From JACKHO01 sp041398745 (GTDB taxonomy: Bacteria; Planctomycetota; Planctomycetia; Planctomycetales; Planctomycetaceae): 64,000 nt of DNA. A program made the position numbers and the translations under genes. Below are positions 7,264 through 16,794 of the stretch, one piece after another. Numbering within the stretch: position 1 is the stretch's first letter; every line of letters starts with the position of its first letter. The notes beneath the pieces were generated by a model. The model did no database searches. It was not told where the DNA came from and was given only the letters and a program-made list of their open reading frames with translations. The DNA lies in NCBI GenBank assembly GCA_041398745.1, contig JAWKUB010000004.1:1-64000 (forward strand), written 5' to 3'.

Positions 7264-9801
7264 CTATTCTGCCGCCGCATTTGATTGAAAGACTGGGCCG
7301 TTCACAGGTTGAATCGCCGTCCCCGCCGCTACGATTCGGGCCTTCCCTTTCAGCGTCAAATTGGTCGGTCGCAAACAGTTCTTGCTGTTGCACGCCTGAT
7401 AACGGAGTGTGACAGACAGTTCCGCATCGCCAGTCTTTGCTTCTGCGGGAACAGTCAACTTTCCGCGTAGGACAATGGTCCCTTCATACACTGAGAGAGG
7501 ATCATCAAAGCCTTCGATGCGGAACATTTCCCCCTTTGGATATGTTGCACCTTTCAGTTCGCCCCCTGCCGATGAGGTGACTTTGAATGTGGTGGGAATA
7601 ACGTAGTCGGGCTGGGCGGGATTGGCGTTGATGTGCCAGCCATCTGCTATTTGGATGACAACTGCGACAGGAATTTCTCCTCCAACGGGCACTCCGTCAG
7701 CGCCGAGATACGCCACGGCCTTCACGTGTTCGTGCGCGGCCAGTTCTTCCCTGCTCATGCTTGCCGCAACGACGAGCGTCCGGTCGGCTGCTTCATTCGT
7801 TGATGGTTTTGGCTGTTCCGGGACTGGACTGGACGGTCTCGCGTCCGCATTCTCCGCGAGTTGTTCAGGAGTGCCGAAAGCCGCCAGATACTCGCTGACT
7901 CCAATTGCCAGGTGTGCCATAGCCGCTGGAGACTGACGCAACTGAGGCACAAAAGCCCGCAGCGTTTGCTCTGCGTATTCGCGATAGCGGGTTTCCGAAG
8001 TCAACATGGCCAGCCGCACTAAATTACGAGCCGCGACGCTGTTTCCAGAAGGAAGTGCGCCGTCGTATCCTGACTTTGTGCGGGCAATGAGTGATTCGTG
8101 GTCGTGTGTCGTAAAGAAGAAGGCTCCGCGTTTCTCATCCCAGAACAGGCTGATTTGGTCATCGGTCAAACGCTGGGCGGCATTCAGCCACTTCTCTTCG
8201 TTAGTCACTTCGTGCAATGCCAGTAATCCGCTGACCAGAAATGCATAGTCATCCAAGTAGGCATTCAGCTTCGACTGCCCGCCGCGATACGAACGCATGA
8301 GCCGCCCATTGTTGTCGCGCATGTTTCCCAACACCGCGAGTGCCGCCTGCTCGGCACGCTTAATGTATTTCGGTTCGTTGAGCGCCTGTCCAGCTCGCGC
8401 AAAGGCCCGAATTGTCAGACCGTTCCAACTCGTGAGGATTTTATCGTCACGCAGCAGGGATGGCCGCTGCTGACGCACCCGCAACAACTCCGCACACGAA
8501 GCTAAAAGTTGCCGCTCGACATCGGCGATTGGAAGTTGAAATTCTGTTGCCAAGTCGGCCGGAGAAACCGCGACATGCAACACATATCCATGTTCGAAGG
8601 ACTGTGGCTGATCGAGCCCATAGCACCGACCAAACAACTTTGTTCGATCTGGACCGAGGACTTTCAGTACCTCTTCCCGCGACCAGACGTAGTACTCTCC
8701 TTCGACGCCATCTGTTTCTGCATCGAGGGCGGAGTAGAAACCGCCATTGGGGTCGCTCATGTCACGAATGAGATACTCCAGGATTCCTTCGGCGACGTCA
8801 CGGTAAGAACGCTTTTGAGTTCGACGATAGGCATCAACATAGATTTCTGCGAGCTGCGCGTTGTCGTACAGCATTTTTTCAAAGTGGGGGACCATCCATT
8901 CGCGGTCAGTGCTGTAACGGTGAAAGCCGCCGCCGAGATGATCGTGTATTCCGCCCGCCGCCATGCTTTCGAGCATTTGATCGACCATTTGCAGCGACCC
9001 GGCCTCCGGCATGTGTCCCGATGCTGACTGCAACAAAGCAAGCCGCGAAGGAACAGGGAACTTAGGACCATCGGGACGGTCAGGATCGAAATCGAGCCCC
9101 CCGAATTCCGGGTCATGATGCGTTTTTACCGCCGCAATGGCATTTGTCACGAAGGCCATGCTGAGCGCAGTGTCATCAATGACGAGCTGCGGTTGTGAGA
9201 GTCGGGCTACTTCCGTTGCCAGCAAATCGGCTGTGCGTTTGACGTCGCCCTGCCGCGTTTCCCAGGCTGTGTTCAGACTTTGCAGCACGCGCGGAAACCC
9301 CGGCATGCCGGGTCGGTCTTCGGGCGGGAAGTACGTACCACCAGCAATCGGTTTGCCGTCGGGAGTGAGGAACATGGACATGGGCCAGCCGCCTGTCTGG
9401 CTCGACTGTGCCATTTGGAAGTACACCTGCAGCGAGAGCATGTAGATGTCGTCCAAGTCGGGCCGCTCTTCGCGGTCAACTTTGATGTTAACGAAGTGCT
9501 CATTCATGTACTTCGCAATGTCTTCATTCTCGAAGACCTCGCGTTCCATGACGTGACACCAGTAGCAGCTGCTGTAACCAATCGATAGAAAGATTGGCTT
9601 CTGTTCCTTCCGTGCTTTCTCGAATGCCTCTTCGCCCCACGGATACCAGTCCACAGGGTTGTGTGCATGCAACAGCAAATATGGGCTGGTCTCTTTCGAC
9701 AGCCTATTTGCCGGTCGCTCCGTCACCTCTTGCGCCGAACAAAAACTTCCACCAAGAACAGCGACGACCAACGCCACGCTCATTCCGCGAACGACATCCA
9801 T
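7264..9801 (-). CDS. secreted YyaL-like (DUF255) thioredoxin-fold protein with C-terminal DsbD-alpha-like domain
   Basis: This encodes 845 aa. GGAGGAAG upstream favours the ATG at 9801 over 9870, and a signal peptide follows (about 1-23, ending FCSAQ). A DUF255 thioredoxin domain (about 30-190) has the family opening NRLSKETSPYLLLHAHNPV and the redox motif CYWC (Cys79, Cys82). An alpha/alpha-barrel glycosidase-like region follows (about 200-620), as in bacterial YyaL and animal SPATA20. The unusual part is the tail (about 690-830): VAVVIQIADGWHINANPAQPDYVIPTTF and CNSKNCLRP resemble the periplasmic N-terminal domain of DsbD, which has a similarly placed Cys pair. The protein may pass electrons or disulfides between its two redox modules in the periplasm. 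Substrate is unknown. Confidence 0.88.
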   Translation of the reverse strand: MDVVRGMSVALVVAVLGGSFCSAQEVTERPANRLSKETSPYLLLHAHNPVDWYPWGEEAFEKARKEQKPIFLSIGYSSCYWCHVMEREVFENEDIAKYMNEHFVNIKVDREERPDLDDIYMLSLQVYFQMAQSSQTGGWPMSMFLTPDGKPIAGGTYFPPEDRPGMPGFPRVLQSLNTAWETRQGDVKRTADLLATEVARLSQPQLVIDDTALSMAFVTNAIAAVKTHHDPEFGGLDFDPDRPDGPKFPVPSRLALLQSASGHMPEAGSLQMVDQMLESMAAGGIHDHLGGGFHRYSTDREWMVPHFEKMLYDNAQLAEIYVDAYRRTQKRSYRDVAEGILEYLIRDMSDPNGGFYSALDAETDGVEGEYYVWSREEVLKVLGPDRTKLFGRCYGLDQPQSFEHGYVLHVAVSPADLATEFQLPIADVERQLLASCAELLRVRQQRPSLLRDDKILTSWNGLTIRAFARAGQALNEPKYIKRAEQAALAVLGNMRDNNGRLMRSYRGGQSKLNAYLDDYAFLVSGLLALHEVTNEEKWLNAAQRLTDDQISLFWDEKRGAFFFTTHDHESLIARTKSGYDGALPSGNSVAARNLVRLAMLTSETRYREYAEQTLRAFVPQLRQSPAAMAHLAIGVSEYLAAFGTPEQLAENADARPSSPVPEQPKPSTNEAADRTLVVAASMSREELAAHEHVKAVAYLGADGVPVGGEIPVAVVIQIADGWHINANPAQPDYVIPTTFKVTSSAGGELKGATYPKGEMFRIEGFDDPLSVYEGTIVLRGKLTVPAEAKTGDAELSVTLRYQACNSKNCLRPTNLTLKGKARIVAAGTAIQPVNGPVFQSNAAAE

Positions 9802-10051
9802 TACTTCTTCCTCCAATGAAAGTCGCTCGATACTAAGCGAGCAGACAGATGAACGCGAGTGAAATGCCATGAATCTTTCTCAGTCTACTTCAAGGTCAAC
9901 ATCAGGCGGGGAATCTGCGGACGTTCAGTGAATTCATGCCACGAAGCACCATTACCTCTTGCCGGAACAGACATCAGGTCCGACAATCGGGGGCCGCTGC
10001 GGCACCAACACCCGTTCCTTCAGTGCCCAGATCGACTTGAGTTGCGTCTCC

Positions 10052-12238
10052 ATGACCGAAACAAACTCCTCGGAACAACCGACTCCCGCAGAACAGCCAC
10101 CGCCACGCCGCGGAAGCTGGCTGATGCGGTTCGCCATCTTTTTCGTGCTGGCAATCGTTGCTGTTGTCTGGTTTCTTCCGAGTATGGCTGGAAAACTGGT
10201 CTCGCATTCCAATGTGGCGAATTGGGTGGGAGCGGACATCCCCGCAGAAATCGAATTTGAATCGGCCTCGTTGTCGTGGCAGGCGCCGGTCATGATTCAC
10301 GACGTCAGAATTCGGGGGACATCTGGAAAAGCAGAGGCGAATATCGAGTCGATTACCACGCAACAAACGCTCTGGTCACTGGTAACCAATCGCACTCAAC
10401 CTCTCGAACTTTATGTGGAAGGATTCTCGGGAGAAATTGTCGTTCCGAATACGCGAATGGCGAAACTCGAGAAAGTCAACTCGGAGAAAGCGCTCCAGCA
10501 ACTAATGCAGCACGGCTTCCGCCACTTACCACGAGCCATTACGTTGCATGTTTCGAAAAGCAAATTCCGGCTGGTCGACGAACAAAAAGAAGAACTGACC
10601 AGTTTTAATGAAATTGCCGGAGAATATGCATTCACTCCGAAACAGGAGACTCAACCAGCAGTTCATACGTTTCAATTTGCGGGCAAGGTTCGCAAGCCGG
10701 AAACCGGAGGCGAGTTTCAACTCGCAGGCGAATGGCAGGATGCTGGAGGGCAACCACTGATGCCCATCGATGGCGTTGTTCCGGACAACGAAATGGAGAA
10801 GCTGGTCATTAATCTGCAGGGAGAATCCATTCCTCTGGATGGACTGAATCCCCTCATCCGTCGCGAATTGAATGACGCAGCCGTCGTGGGAACAATCAGC
10901 GGTTCATCACAATACTATGTCGGTCGTTCAGCCAATGGTTCGTTTTCCTTTGCCACGACGGGCGATTTCACACAGCCAATGCAGTCTTCGGAGAGCACGG
11001 ATACAAAAATCGTCACCCGCGAAGGGACGTCTGTTCCCGTTGACTTGAGCGATGGCAGTTGGAAGGCCGAGGCCAGCTATGATGCGAATCTGGACACGTT
11101 GACGCTGTTGACTGTTCAGCTGAACTCAAACGCCATCGCAATTGATGGCAAGGGCGTCATCACGAACGTGTTGACAACTGCCGATGCCAATCTTGAAGGG
11201 AGTTTGAGCTGTGAATCCGACGAACTCCTCGCAATCATCCCCAGCGAGCTGCGTGAAGAACTGGAAATCGAAGGATTACGCATTTCGAAATTTGTCGCAC
11301 AAGGCCCATTACGTAGACCAGTAAGTGAAAGCGCAACTGATGACACGATGCCTGAGAAGGCAAACTCACAGGATTTCAAGATCACAACGAGTGTGGCATG
11401 GGATCGTCTGGCCGGGTATGGACTTATTTCCGAAGACGGCGAAGTCAGCTTTTCCTCGTCAAAGGACTGGCTGCTGCTTGCTCCGGTCAGCTTTCCAGTA
11501 AACGGTGGGCAGGTTCGACAAATCCCTGAGATTTCCATTTCGGGAGAGTCACGTCGTTTTCGCATCCAGCAGGGACTTATCCTCGATCAAATTGAACTCA
11601 CCGAGCCGGTTGTGCGGCAGTGGTTGAAATACCCGGCTCCGCTGCTGGCGAACGCAACAGCCATTGAAGGCAAATTCTCACTGGAAACTGGCGAACTGGC
11701 GGAAGGCGAAATTGGTCACATGGAGACGGCGGATATTCCAGGTTACCTTATCATCCATTCGGCATTCATTGCACCTGGGCCAATGCTGCAACAGGTGCAA
11801 GATCTTGTTGACAGGATTTCCGTGATGGTTGGTGGGCGAGCAATTCCTCGGGACAAAGTTCGCATTACCATGACCGAGCAACGCGTTCCGTTTCGAGTGC
11901 TCGAAGGGCGCGTCTACCACAAAGATTTTGTTCTGGAAATTGGTGCCGTTCGCATTCTGACTGAAGGCTCGGTCGGATTAGACGAAACCCTCGACCTGAA
12001 ACTGAGTATTCCACTCAATGACGAGTGGCTCGACAAAGGTCCGGTACTTCGTTCATTGCAGGGTGAAGTCATTACGTTCAACGTGCGCGGTACGTTGTCC
12101 GATCCGAAGTTCGACCTCCGCCCGCTCGGTGAATTTGGTCGTCGTATTGGCATTAAAGCCGCTGGCGGACTGCTCGAACGCATTCTTCAGAATCCGCCGC
12201 GTCCACGCCGCCGACCTCAGAACGCCCCCCGGCAGTAA
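10052..12238 (+). CDS. AsmA/TamB-like membrane-anchored protein
   Basis: This encodes 728 aa from the ATG at 10052 (MTETNSSEQPTP); the frame is open from 9959, but the extra residues look non-coding and no clear Shine-Dalgarno marks either start. A Pro-rich cytoplasmic stub and one transmembrane helix (about 25-46, FAIFFVLAIVAVVWFLPSMA) precede a long beta-rich region. This has the AsmA-type opening of the form GADIPAEIEFESASLSW, and a C-terminal segment with LDLKLSIPLNDEW and FNVRGTLSDPKFDLRP. AsmA-like proteins are thought to bridge the periplasm and move lipids to the outer membrane; that role is inferred from the family only. It converges on the tyrosine kinase gene with 33 bp between the stops. 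Confidence 0.75.
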   Translation: MTETNSSEQPTPAEQPPPRRGSWLMRFAIFFVLAIVAVVWFLPSMAGKLVSHSNVANWVGADIPAEIEFESASLSWQAPVMIHDVRIRGTSGKAEANIESITTQQTLWSLVTNRTQPLELYVEGFSGEIVVPNTRMAKLEKVNSEKALQQLMQHGFRHLPRAITLHVSKSKFRLVDEQKEELTSFNEIAGEYAFTPKQETQPAVHTFQFAGKVRKPETGGEFQLAGEWQDAGGQPLMPIDGVVPDNEMEKLVINLQGESIPLDGLNPLIRRELNDAAVVGTISGSSQYYVGRSANGSFSFATTGDFTQPMQSSESTDTKIVTREGTSVPVDLSDGSWKAEASYDANLDTLTLLTVQLNSNAIAIDGKGVITNVLTTADANLEGSLSCESDELLAIIPSELREELEIEGLRISKFVAQGPLRRPVSESATDDTMPEKANSQDFKITTSVAWDRLAGYGLISEDGEVSFSSSKDWLLLAPVSFPVNGGQVRQIPEISISGESRRFRIQQGLILDQIELTEPVVRQWLKYPAPLLANATAIEGKFSLETGELAEGEIGHMETADIPGYLIIHSAFIAPGPMLQQVQDLVDRISVMVGGRAIPRDKVRITMTEQRVPFRVLEGRVYHKDFVLEIGAVRILTEGSVGLDETLDLKLSIPLNDEWLDKGPVLRSLQGEVITFNVRGTLSDPKFDLRPLGEFGRRIGIKAAGGLLERILQNPPRPRRRPQNAPRQ

Positions 12239-12271
12239 CACCACGTTTGCGAACGCCAGTACGAGGTTGCG

Positions 12272-14554
12272 TCAGCCAGCTCGTTGTTCCCGCGGTTCAA
12301 CGCTTCGTGGCTTTTTGGGTTCATCCCTGTCGCGATATTCGTAGCGACCGTAGCCGCTGCCGTATCGGTACCCGTATTCGGAACTTCCGTAACTGTATCC
12401 CGAATTGCTACCCACGCCATTCACAACGACACCAATCATTCTGGCACCCACCATTTCCAGCTCTTGAATGGCTTGCATGGCATGTGGCTTCGAATGCTTG
12501 GTGAGCCGGAAGACGAGAATGACTCCGTCCACCGAAGGTGCAATGGTGGCTGAGTCGGTGACGGGCAAGACGGGTGGCGTATCAACAATGACAAAGTCAT
12601 ATTTCGCCTTCGCTTCCGTCAGCAGCTCACCAAACTTGGGACTCAACAGCAATTCTCCAGGATGCTCTACGCGCGGACCAGCAGTGAGCATCCACAAGTT
12701 GTCGACAACGGTTTTGTGAGCAGCTTCTTCGATAGTGTGTGTGCCATCCATGACAGACGTCACTCCGCCGTCGTCCAGGTCGTAATTAAAGATTTTGTGC
12801 TGACGCGGCTTTCGCAAGTCGACGTCCATGAGCAGTACCTTCTTACCCGATCCTGCCAGAGCCGCTGCAAGATTCGAGGACAGCGTCGACTTCCCATCAC
12901 CCGGGTCCGGGCTCGTCACCTGAATGACGGTATGCGTTTTGTCTTCAATGCCGAACAAGAGCGACGTACGCACGCCGCGATAAGCTTCCGCAACATTCGA
13001 CCGTGGTCGCTGGAACACTGCGAGGTTCTTGTCGACTGCGCGGTCACGCACCACTCGCGAACCCCGTTCCGCATCGATTTGAGGAATATGTCCAATAACA
13101 TTCGTGCCGAGGAAACGACTGATTTCATTCGCACTACGGAATCCACGGTCTGATATTTCGATAAGGAATGAAAGAAACACACCTATCATCAGGCCACCAA
13201 ATCCTCCCATCGACAGGAACCGATTTTGATCAGGCCCGGTCTTGTAGCCAGCGGTCGGGGTAGAAATGCTTTCAATCGAGTAATTGTCGTTCGTCTTGAC
13301 GAGATTGATTTGTTCCAGCTTTTTCAGGATTTGATCGTATAAGTCCTGCGTCCGTTGGATGTCATCAAGGTACTCACGATTTCGATGCACTTCCTCTTCC
13401 AGCAGCCGCGACGCCGCTCGCTCTTCCACGTACAGGGCCGTTAGCTTCACTCCTTTTTCAATGACAATCCGCAGTTCTTCCTGCAGCGCCTCTGTGTAGA
13501 TGGTCAGGAAGTCTTTCGGCTCTTCATTGATTGACGGTCCGCCGTCGGAACCAGTAATTCCCTTTCGCAGCAAGTCTTCGACCACGGAAATCTCTGTTCT
13601 GACAGCTTGCACATCGGGATGTCCTTCACCCAGTTTCTTCAGCAACAGTGCTTCTTTGACTTTTAGCGGAAGTAACTGCGAAGTAATCGTCGACTGTGTT
13701 GTACTGGCAACACCCGAAGCGCCTGCCCCCGAGCTTCGGGCACTCATTTGATCGGCGACAATCATGAGAACGTCCCGGCTGGTTCCACGCCGCTGCGCCG
13801 ACTCGATTGCGCTAAGTTCCGCCTGAATTTCTTTTTCTCTCAACTGCAGCAGCGCCCGTTCGTGTTCAATGCCAATCACCCGGTCCTGATGCAGGTTTTG
13901 AGTTTGTTCGCCGTTGAGCAGTAGTGAGGTCTCCTGACGAAACTGCCGGTACTCATTTCGCTTCCGCTTTAAATCGCCATCGAGAACTGCTTTTGCTTCC
14001 TCAACACGCGTGACCATGTTGTCGCTCGACTCACGCTGATCGGCACTCAGGTATTCTTCGTACGATTCAAATACCGCTTCAAGCACCGGTTGGCATTCCG
14101 CCTGAATCGGGCTGGTGTACGAAATCGTAATGAAGTTTGTTTTGGGATTGGGACGCGTCGCGCGGAGGCGACTCGATATGACATCAGCCATACGAGCCGG
14201 ACTTCCAAGTGCCTCAATTGTGGCGACCTTGTCCTCTCGCTCCTGCAAGCGCGTGACGGCTCCTTCCAGGATTTTCCCTTTGCGAATCAACTCCAGGTGT
14301 TCGTCAATGGGGTCTTTGAGGCGGACTTCTGAAATTCCCTCAACAGGCAACGCCGGTTGTGACAACTTGAGCAACACCTGTCCAGAAGATGAGTACACCT
14401 CCGGCTGTTTCGTGAACTGATAGTAGCCTCCCCCCACGCCGACGAAAGCACAAATCAGCAACAGCCACTTCCGTCCCCAGAGCATCCGCTTCAGGTCGAA
14501 AGTACCGCCTCCGTCGGGAGAGGAATCAGCTTGCCACTCGTTGTCTACAGCCAT
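12272..14554 (-). CDS. Wzc-type polysaccharide co-polymerase / bacterial tyrosine autokinase
   Basis: This encodes 760 aa. A Wzz domain near the N-terminus (transmembrane helix about 30-48) is followed by long periplasmic coiled coils (about 170-400) and a second helix near 440-460 (FLSMGGFGGLMIGVFLSFL). The cytoplasmic BY-kinase domain (about 520-720) has Walker A SPDPGDGKST, Walker A' LLMDVDLRKPR and a DTPP motif. The tail is a tyrosine cluster (SGYSYGSSEYGYRYGSGYG), the usual autophosphorylation site. Such proteins set chain length and drive export of capsular or exopolysaccharide. No glycosyltransferase, Wza or Wzx/Wzy gene is next to it, so it stands alone here; export partners would be elsewhere. 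Confidence 0.93.
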   Translation of the reverse strand: MAVDNEWQADSSPDGGGTFDLKRMLWGRKWLLLICAFVGVGGGYYQFTKQPEVYSSSGQVLLKLSQPALPVEGISEVRLKDPIDEHLELIRKGKILEGAVTRLQEREDKVATIEALGSPARMADVISSRLRATRPNPKTNFITISYTSPIQAECQPVLEAVFESYEEYLSADQRESSDNMVTRVEEAKAVLDGDLKRKRNEYRQFRQETSLLLNGEQTQNLHQDRVIGIEHERALLQLREKEIQAELSAIESAQRRGTSRDVLMIVADQMSARSSGAGASGVASTTQSTITSQLLPLKVKEALLLKKLGEGHPDVQAVRTEISVVEDLLRKGITGSDGGPSINEEPKDFLTIYTEALQEELRIVIEKGVKLTALYVEERAASRLLEEEVHRNREYLDDIQRTQDLYDQILKKLEQINLVKTNDNYSIESISTPTAGYKTGPDQNRFLSMGGFGGLMIGVFLSFLIEISDRGFRSANEISRFLGTNVIGHIPQIDAERGSRVVRDRAVDKNLAVFQRPRSNVAEAYRGVRTSLLFGIEDKTHTVIQVTSPDPGDGKSTLSSNLAAALAGSGKKVLLMDVDLRKPRQHKIFNYDLDDGGVTSVMDGTHTIEEAAHKTVVDNLWMLTAGPRVEHPGELLLSPKFGELLTEAKAKYDFVIVDTPPVLPVTDSATIAPSVDGVILVFRLTKHSKPHAMQAIQELEMVGARMIGVVVNGVGSNSGYSYGSSEYGYRYGSGYGRYEYRDRDEPKKPRSVEPREQRAG

Positions 14555-15078
14555 GATGGGAGAATGTCGCCGAGGAGTGCAGTGGGGTAGTAAGTCGAAA
14601 CAAATTTCAGCAGAGAAGGCCAGCCAGAACTTCCCTGAGCCCGTCCGATCATCCTATATCGTACCGGCTTTCGTCAGATTTCCCTAGCCGTTTTCCCCGG
14701 CAAAACCACAGAAACGCGGCTCCAGGCCCTATAGTTTCACTGCGATTCTCCAATACTCCGACTCGAATTGGTCTCGTCGAACCAAGACAAGAGTGTAGTA
14801 ACCTTCGGTTGCGCGATTGGGCAGGTTGCGTTGTTTTGGTGGTTTTCCTTTGTTTTTAGTCAGTAAGTCAGCCTTGCGGTTGAGCATGCTTTGAAGATGT
14901 AGGGGGGCGTATCGGGAAGCGGACATGCTTTTTGACGAATCGTAACGTTGTTTGTTGCATGCCAATGGCTGCTTGCCAGCCGGAGTTGGCTTGTGAATTG
15001 TGGATGCGGTCGAGACGCCGGAACTCCCGTTGGTCGGTCCGGCCTACGGTCACTGAACACGGACAGGGAGGCATGAAC
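14555..15078. other. 524-bp intergenic region upstream of two divergent genes
   Basis: This lies between the start of the tyrosine autokinase gene and the start of the small membrane protein gene. The only structure I can support is the first copy of the 26-bp direct repeat at 15025-15050. Short open frames on both strands have no recognisable product. It presumably carries promoters for both flanking genes, but I could not identify convincing hexamers. Confidence 0.5.
15025..15050 (+). repeat. 26-bp direct repeat, copy 1
   Basis: It is identical over 26 bp to 15663-15688. Its core GGTCCGGCCTAC (15036-15047) also occurs, in both orientations, in the palindromic element at 43275-43415. It sits just upstream of the small membrane protein gene. 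Confidence 0.85.
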
Positions 15079-15645
15079 ATGAGGGACGATGACATCCGTG
15101 ACGGCATTCGAAATCAAATCCGTCAAATGGATGCGCGTGCGCGTATGGTACGTTTTGGCTGTGCGGGGCTTTGCTTGCTCGCAGTCATCGTTTGTTGTGG
15201 CGGATTCTCAATGTTCTCAGGTCGGCCATCGGTTGTGACCATAAAGCCGGACCTTGCGCGGTTTGTGGGGACGTATCGGTTCAGCGAAGAGGCTTGTGCC
15301 GATATACGAGATTGGGGCTATGTCCTGATGGGTGACGGCTCGCTTACTTTCTCCCAGGACGGGCGGGTCGTTGTGTCGGGTGGGAGACTCGCTGTTTACG
15401 ATCACTTTGATTATGACCAGGAGGCCGAATACGGAATCATCATTCCGGAAGGCGCCGTAGAGGGGACGTGGGAGTTTGCAGACCCTGTTGGAGCGGTTGT
15501 TGTCCTGCTGGATTACTCGGATTCAGAAGGCAATTCGGTTGGCAATATCAGTCTTTTTTTGGTGCGCACGAGTGACGGGAATCTGTCCCTTTATCCCAGC
15601 AACGACCCGGAATTCGACTATCCACCTTTCGAGCGCCAGGAGTAG
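15079..15645 (+). CDS. small single-pass membrane protein of unknown function
   Basis: This encodes 188 aa from the ATG at 15079 (MRDDDIRDGIRNQIRQMDAR), chosen because AGGGAGG lies about 8 bases upstream; an ATG at 15073 and an open frame from 14932 are alternatives. A charged N-terminal stub precedes one transmembrane helix (about 27-48, FGCAGLCLLAVIVCCGGFSM). The remaining ~135 residues are predicted extracytoplasmic and beta-rich. They read like a small lipocalin-type or META-like domain, of the form FVGTYRFSEEAC, then LTFSQDGRVVVSGG and GTWEFADPVGAVVVL, but this is only an impression. The gene is bracketed by two identical 26-bp repeats, which could mean it moved as a unit. Confidence 0.65.
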   Translation: MRDDDIRDGIRNQIRQMDARARMVRFGCAGLCLLAVIVCCGGFSMFSGRPSVVTIKPDLARFVGTYRFSEEACADIRDWGYVLMGDGSLTFSQDGRVVVSGGRLAVYDHFDYDQEAEYGIIIPEGAVEGTWEFADPVGAVVVLLDYSDSEGNSVGNISLFLVRTSDGNLSLYPSNDPEFDYPPFERQE

Positions 15646-15662
15646 TTACCGAATGCCCGAAT

Positions 15663-15688
15663 TCCCGTTGGTCGGTCCGGCCTACGGT
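15663..15688 (+). repeat. 26-bp direct repeat, copy 2
   Basis: It is identical to 15025-15050 and touches the stop codon of the TerC-family gene on the opposite strand (15688-15690). The two copies enclose 612 bp holding one complete gene. Confidence 0.85.
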
Positions 15689-16551
15689 TAGATTGCAACG
15701 GGTTGAGGCTTCTTTCGTTTCTTCGGCAGCATTTTGTCGACGCGGACTCGCATGTTGATGAGTTCCACGACCAGTGAGAACGCCATGGCGAAGTAGACGT
15801 AGCCTTTGTTGAAGTGGGTGCCAATCCCTTCGGCGACGAGCAGCACGCCAATGAGAATGAGGAAACTGAGGGCCAGGATTTTAATGGTGGGGTTGCGGTC
15901 CACGAAATCGCTGATGTGTCCGGCGAAGGCCATCATGATGCCAATGGAAATGATGACGGCGAGCACCATCACCCAAATTTGATTGGCCATGCCGACTGCC
16001 GTAATAACGGAGTCGAGCGAGAAAATGAGGTCCAGCACGGCAATTTGCGTAATGATTCCCCAGTAGTTGGCCGCTTTCGATGTGCCCTCTTCGTCGTCTT
16101 CTTCCCCCTCCAGTTTATGGTGGATTTCCATAATGCTGTGAAAAATGAGGAACAGACCACCGACCAGCAGAATGAGATCTTTGACAGAGACTCCGTTCAC
16201 TTCGGCGACTGCTTCAGGAGAAGGTTTGACTGGCTCAGGAGCTTCACCCGCTTCCGTACCATGCAACCCGTGTCCGGCGCCGGGCGGGCCAGGAACCAGT
16301 GCTTCAATGGCTGCCTGTGGCACACCAATGTCCGAGAGATTGAACACCGGGTTCGTCAAACTCATGACGAGGTTAATACACATCAGCAAAATGAGCCGGG
16401 TTCCCATAGCGGCACCAAGTCCCAGATTGCGGGCTGATTTCCGCTGCGCTTCTGGGAGGCGTCCGCAGAGAATGGAAATGAAAATGATATTGTCGATGCC
16501 CAGCACGGTCTCCATGAGAGTGAGCGTGATGAGTGCGAAGAGCCATGACAT
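15688..16551 (-). CDS. TerC-family integral membrane protein (putative metal ion exporter)
   Basis: This encodes 287 aa with about seven hydrophobic segments. The two signature acidic helices are intact: METVLGIDNIIFISIL near residues 13-28 and DLIFSLDSVITAVGM near 173-187. A Pro/Glu/Ala-rich loop (about 90-120) and an acidic stretch EGEEDDEEG (about 151-159) separate the halves. TerC relatives export Mn2+ or act in tellurite resistance; manganese efflux, for example to supply secreted metalloproteins, is the favoured role for the family. I looked for a yybP-ykoY manganese riboswitch in the leader and did not see one. Its stop codon abuts the 26-bp repeat. Confidence 0.9.
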   Translation of the reverse strand: MSWLFALITLTLMETVLGIDNIIFISILCGRLPEAQRKSARNLGLGAAMGTRLILLMCINLVMSLTNPVFNLSDIGVPQAAIEALVPGPPGAGHGLHGTEAGEAPEPVKPSPEAVAEVNGVSVKDLILLVGGLFLIFHSIMEIHHKLEGEEDDEEGTSKAANYWGIITQIAVLDLIFSLDSVITAVGMANQIWVMVLAVIISIGIMMAFAGHISDFVDRNPTIKILALSFLILIGVLLVAEGIGTHFNKGYVYFAMAFSLVVELINMRVRVDKMLPKKRKKPQPVAI

Positions 16552-16794
16552 GAGTTGTCAGTCCTGCTCGATGACTTGATGGGGATGATTTGGACGTCCT
16601 GACCCATTCGAACGGTCCCGAAACCTAGCCCAGATGCCCGTGAAGGGCAAGCAGAATTGGGAACCAGGAAACCGTGCTTTCCGATTCGGGCGCAATTCCT
16701 GTAAAACCTGCACTCGTGATGCCTTGGAGCATGCTCTATACTGTGGAGTATGTCGACGGAGTGAGTCGCGACTCCCTTTCGGAATTGTTGTCGA

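Noticed and set aside
14729..14965. 78-codon minus-strand open frame upstream of the tyrosine autokinase gene
   Set aside because: No recognisable domain, no ribosome-binding site, and codon use unlike the neighbours.
16552..16794. Possible yybP-ykoY manganese riboswitch before the TerC-family gene
   Set aside because: The leader lacks the conserved riboswitch boxes; only short unrelated stems can be drawn.
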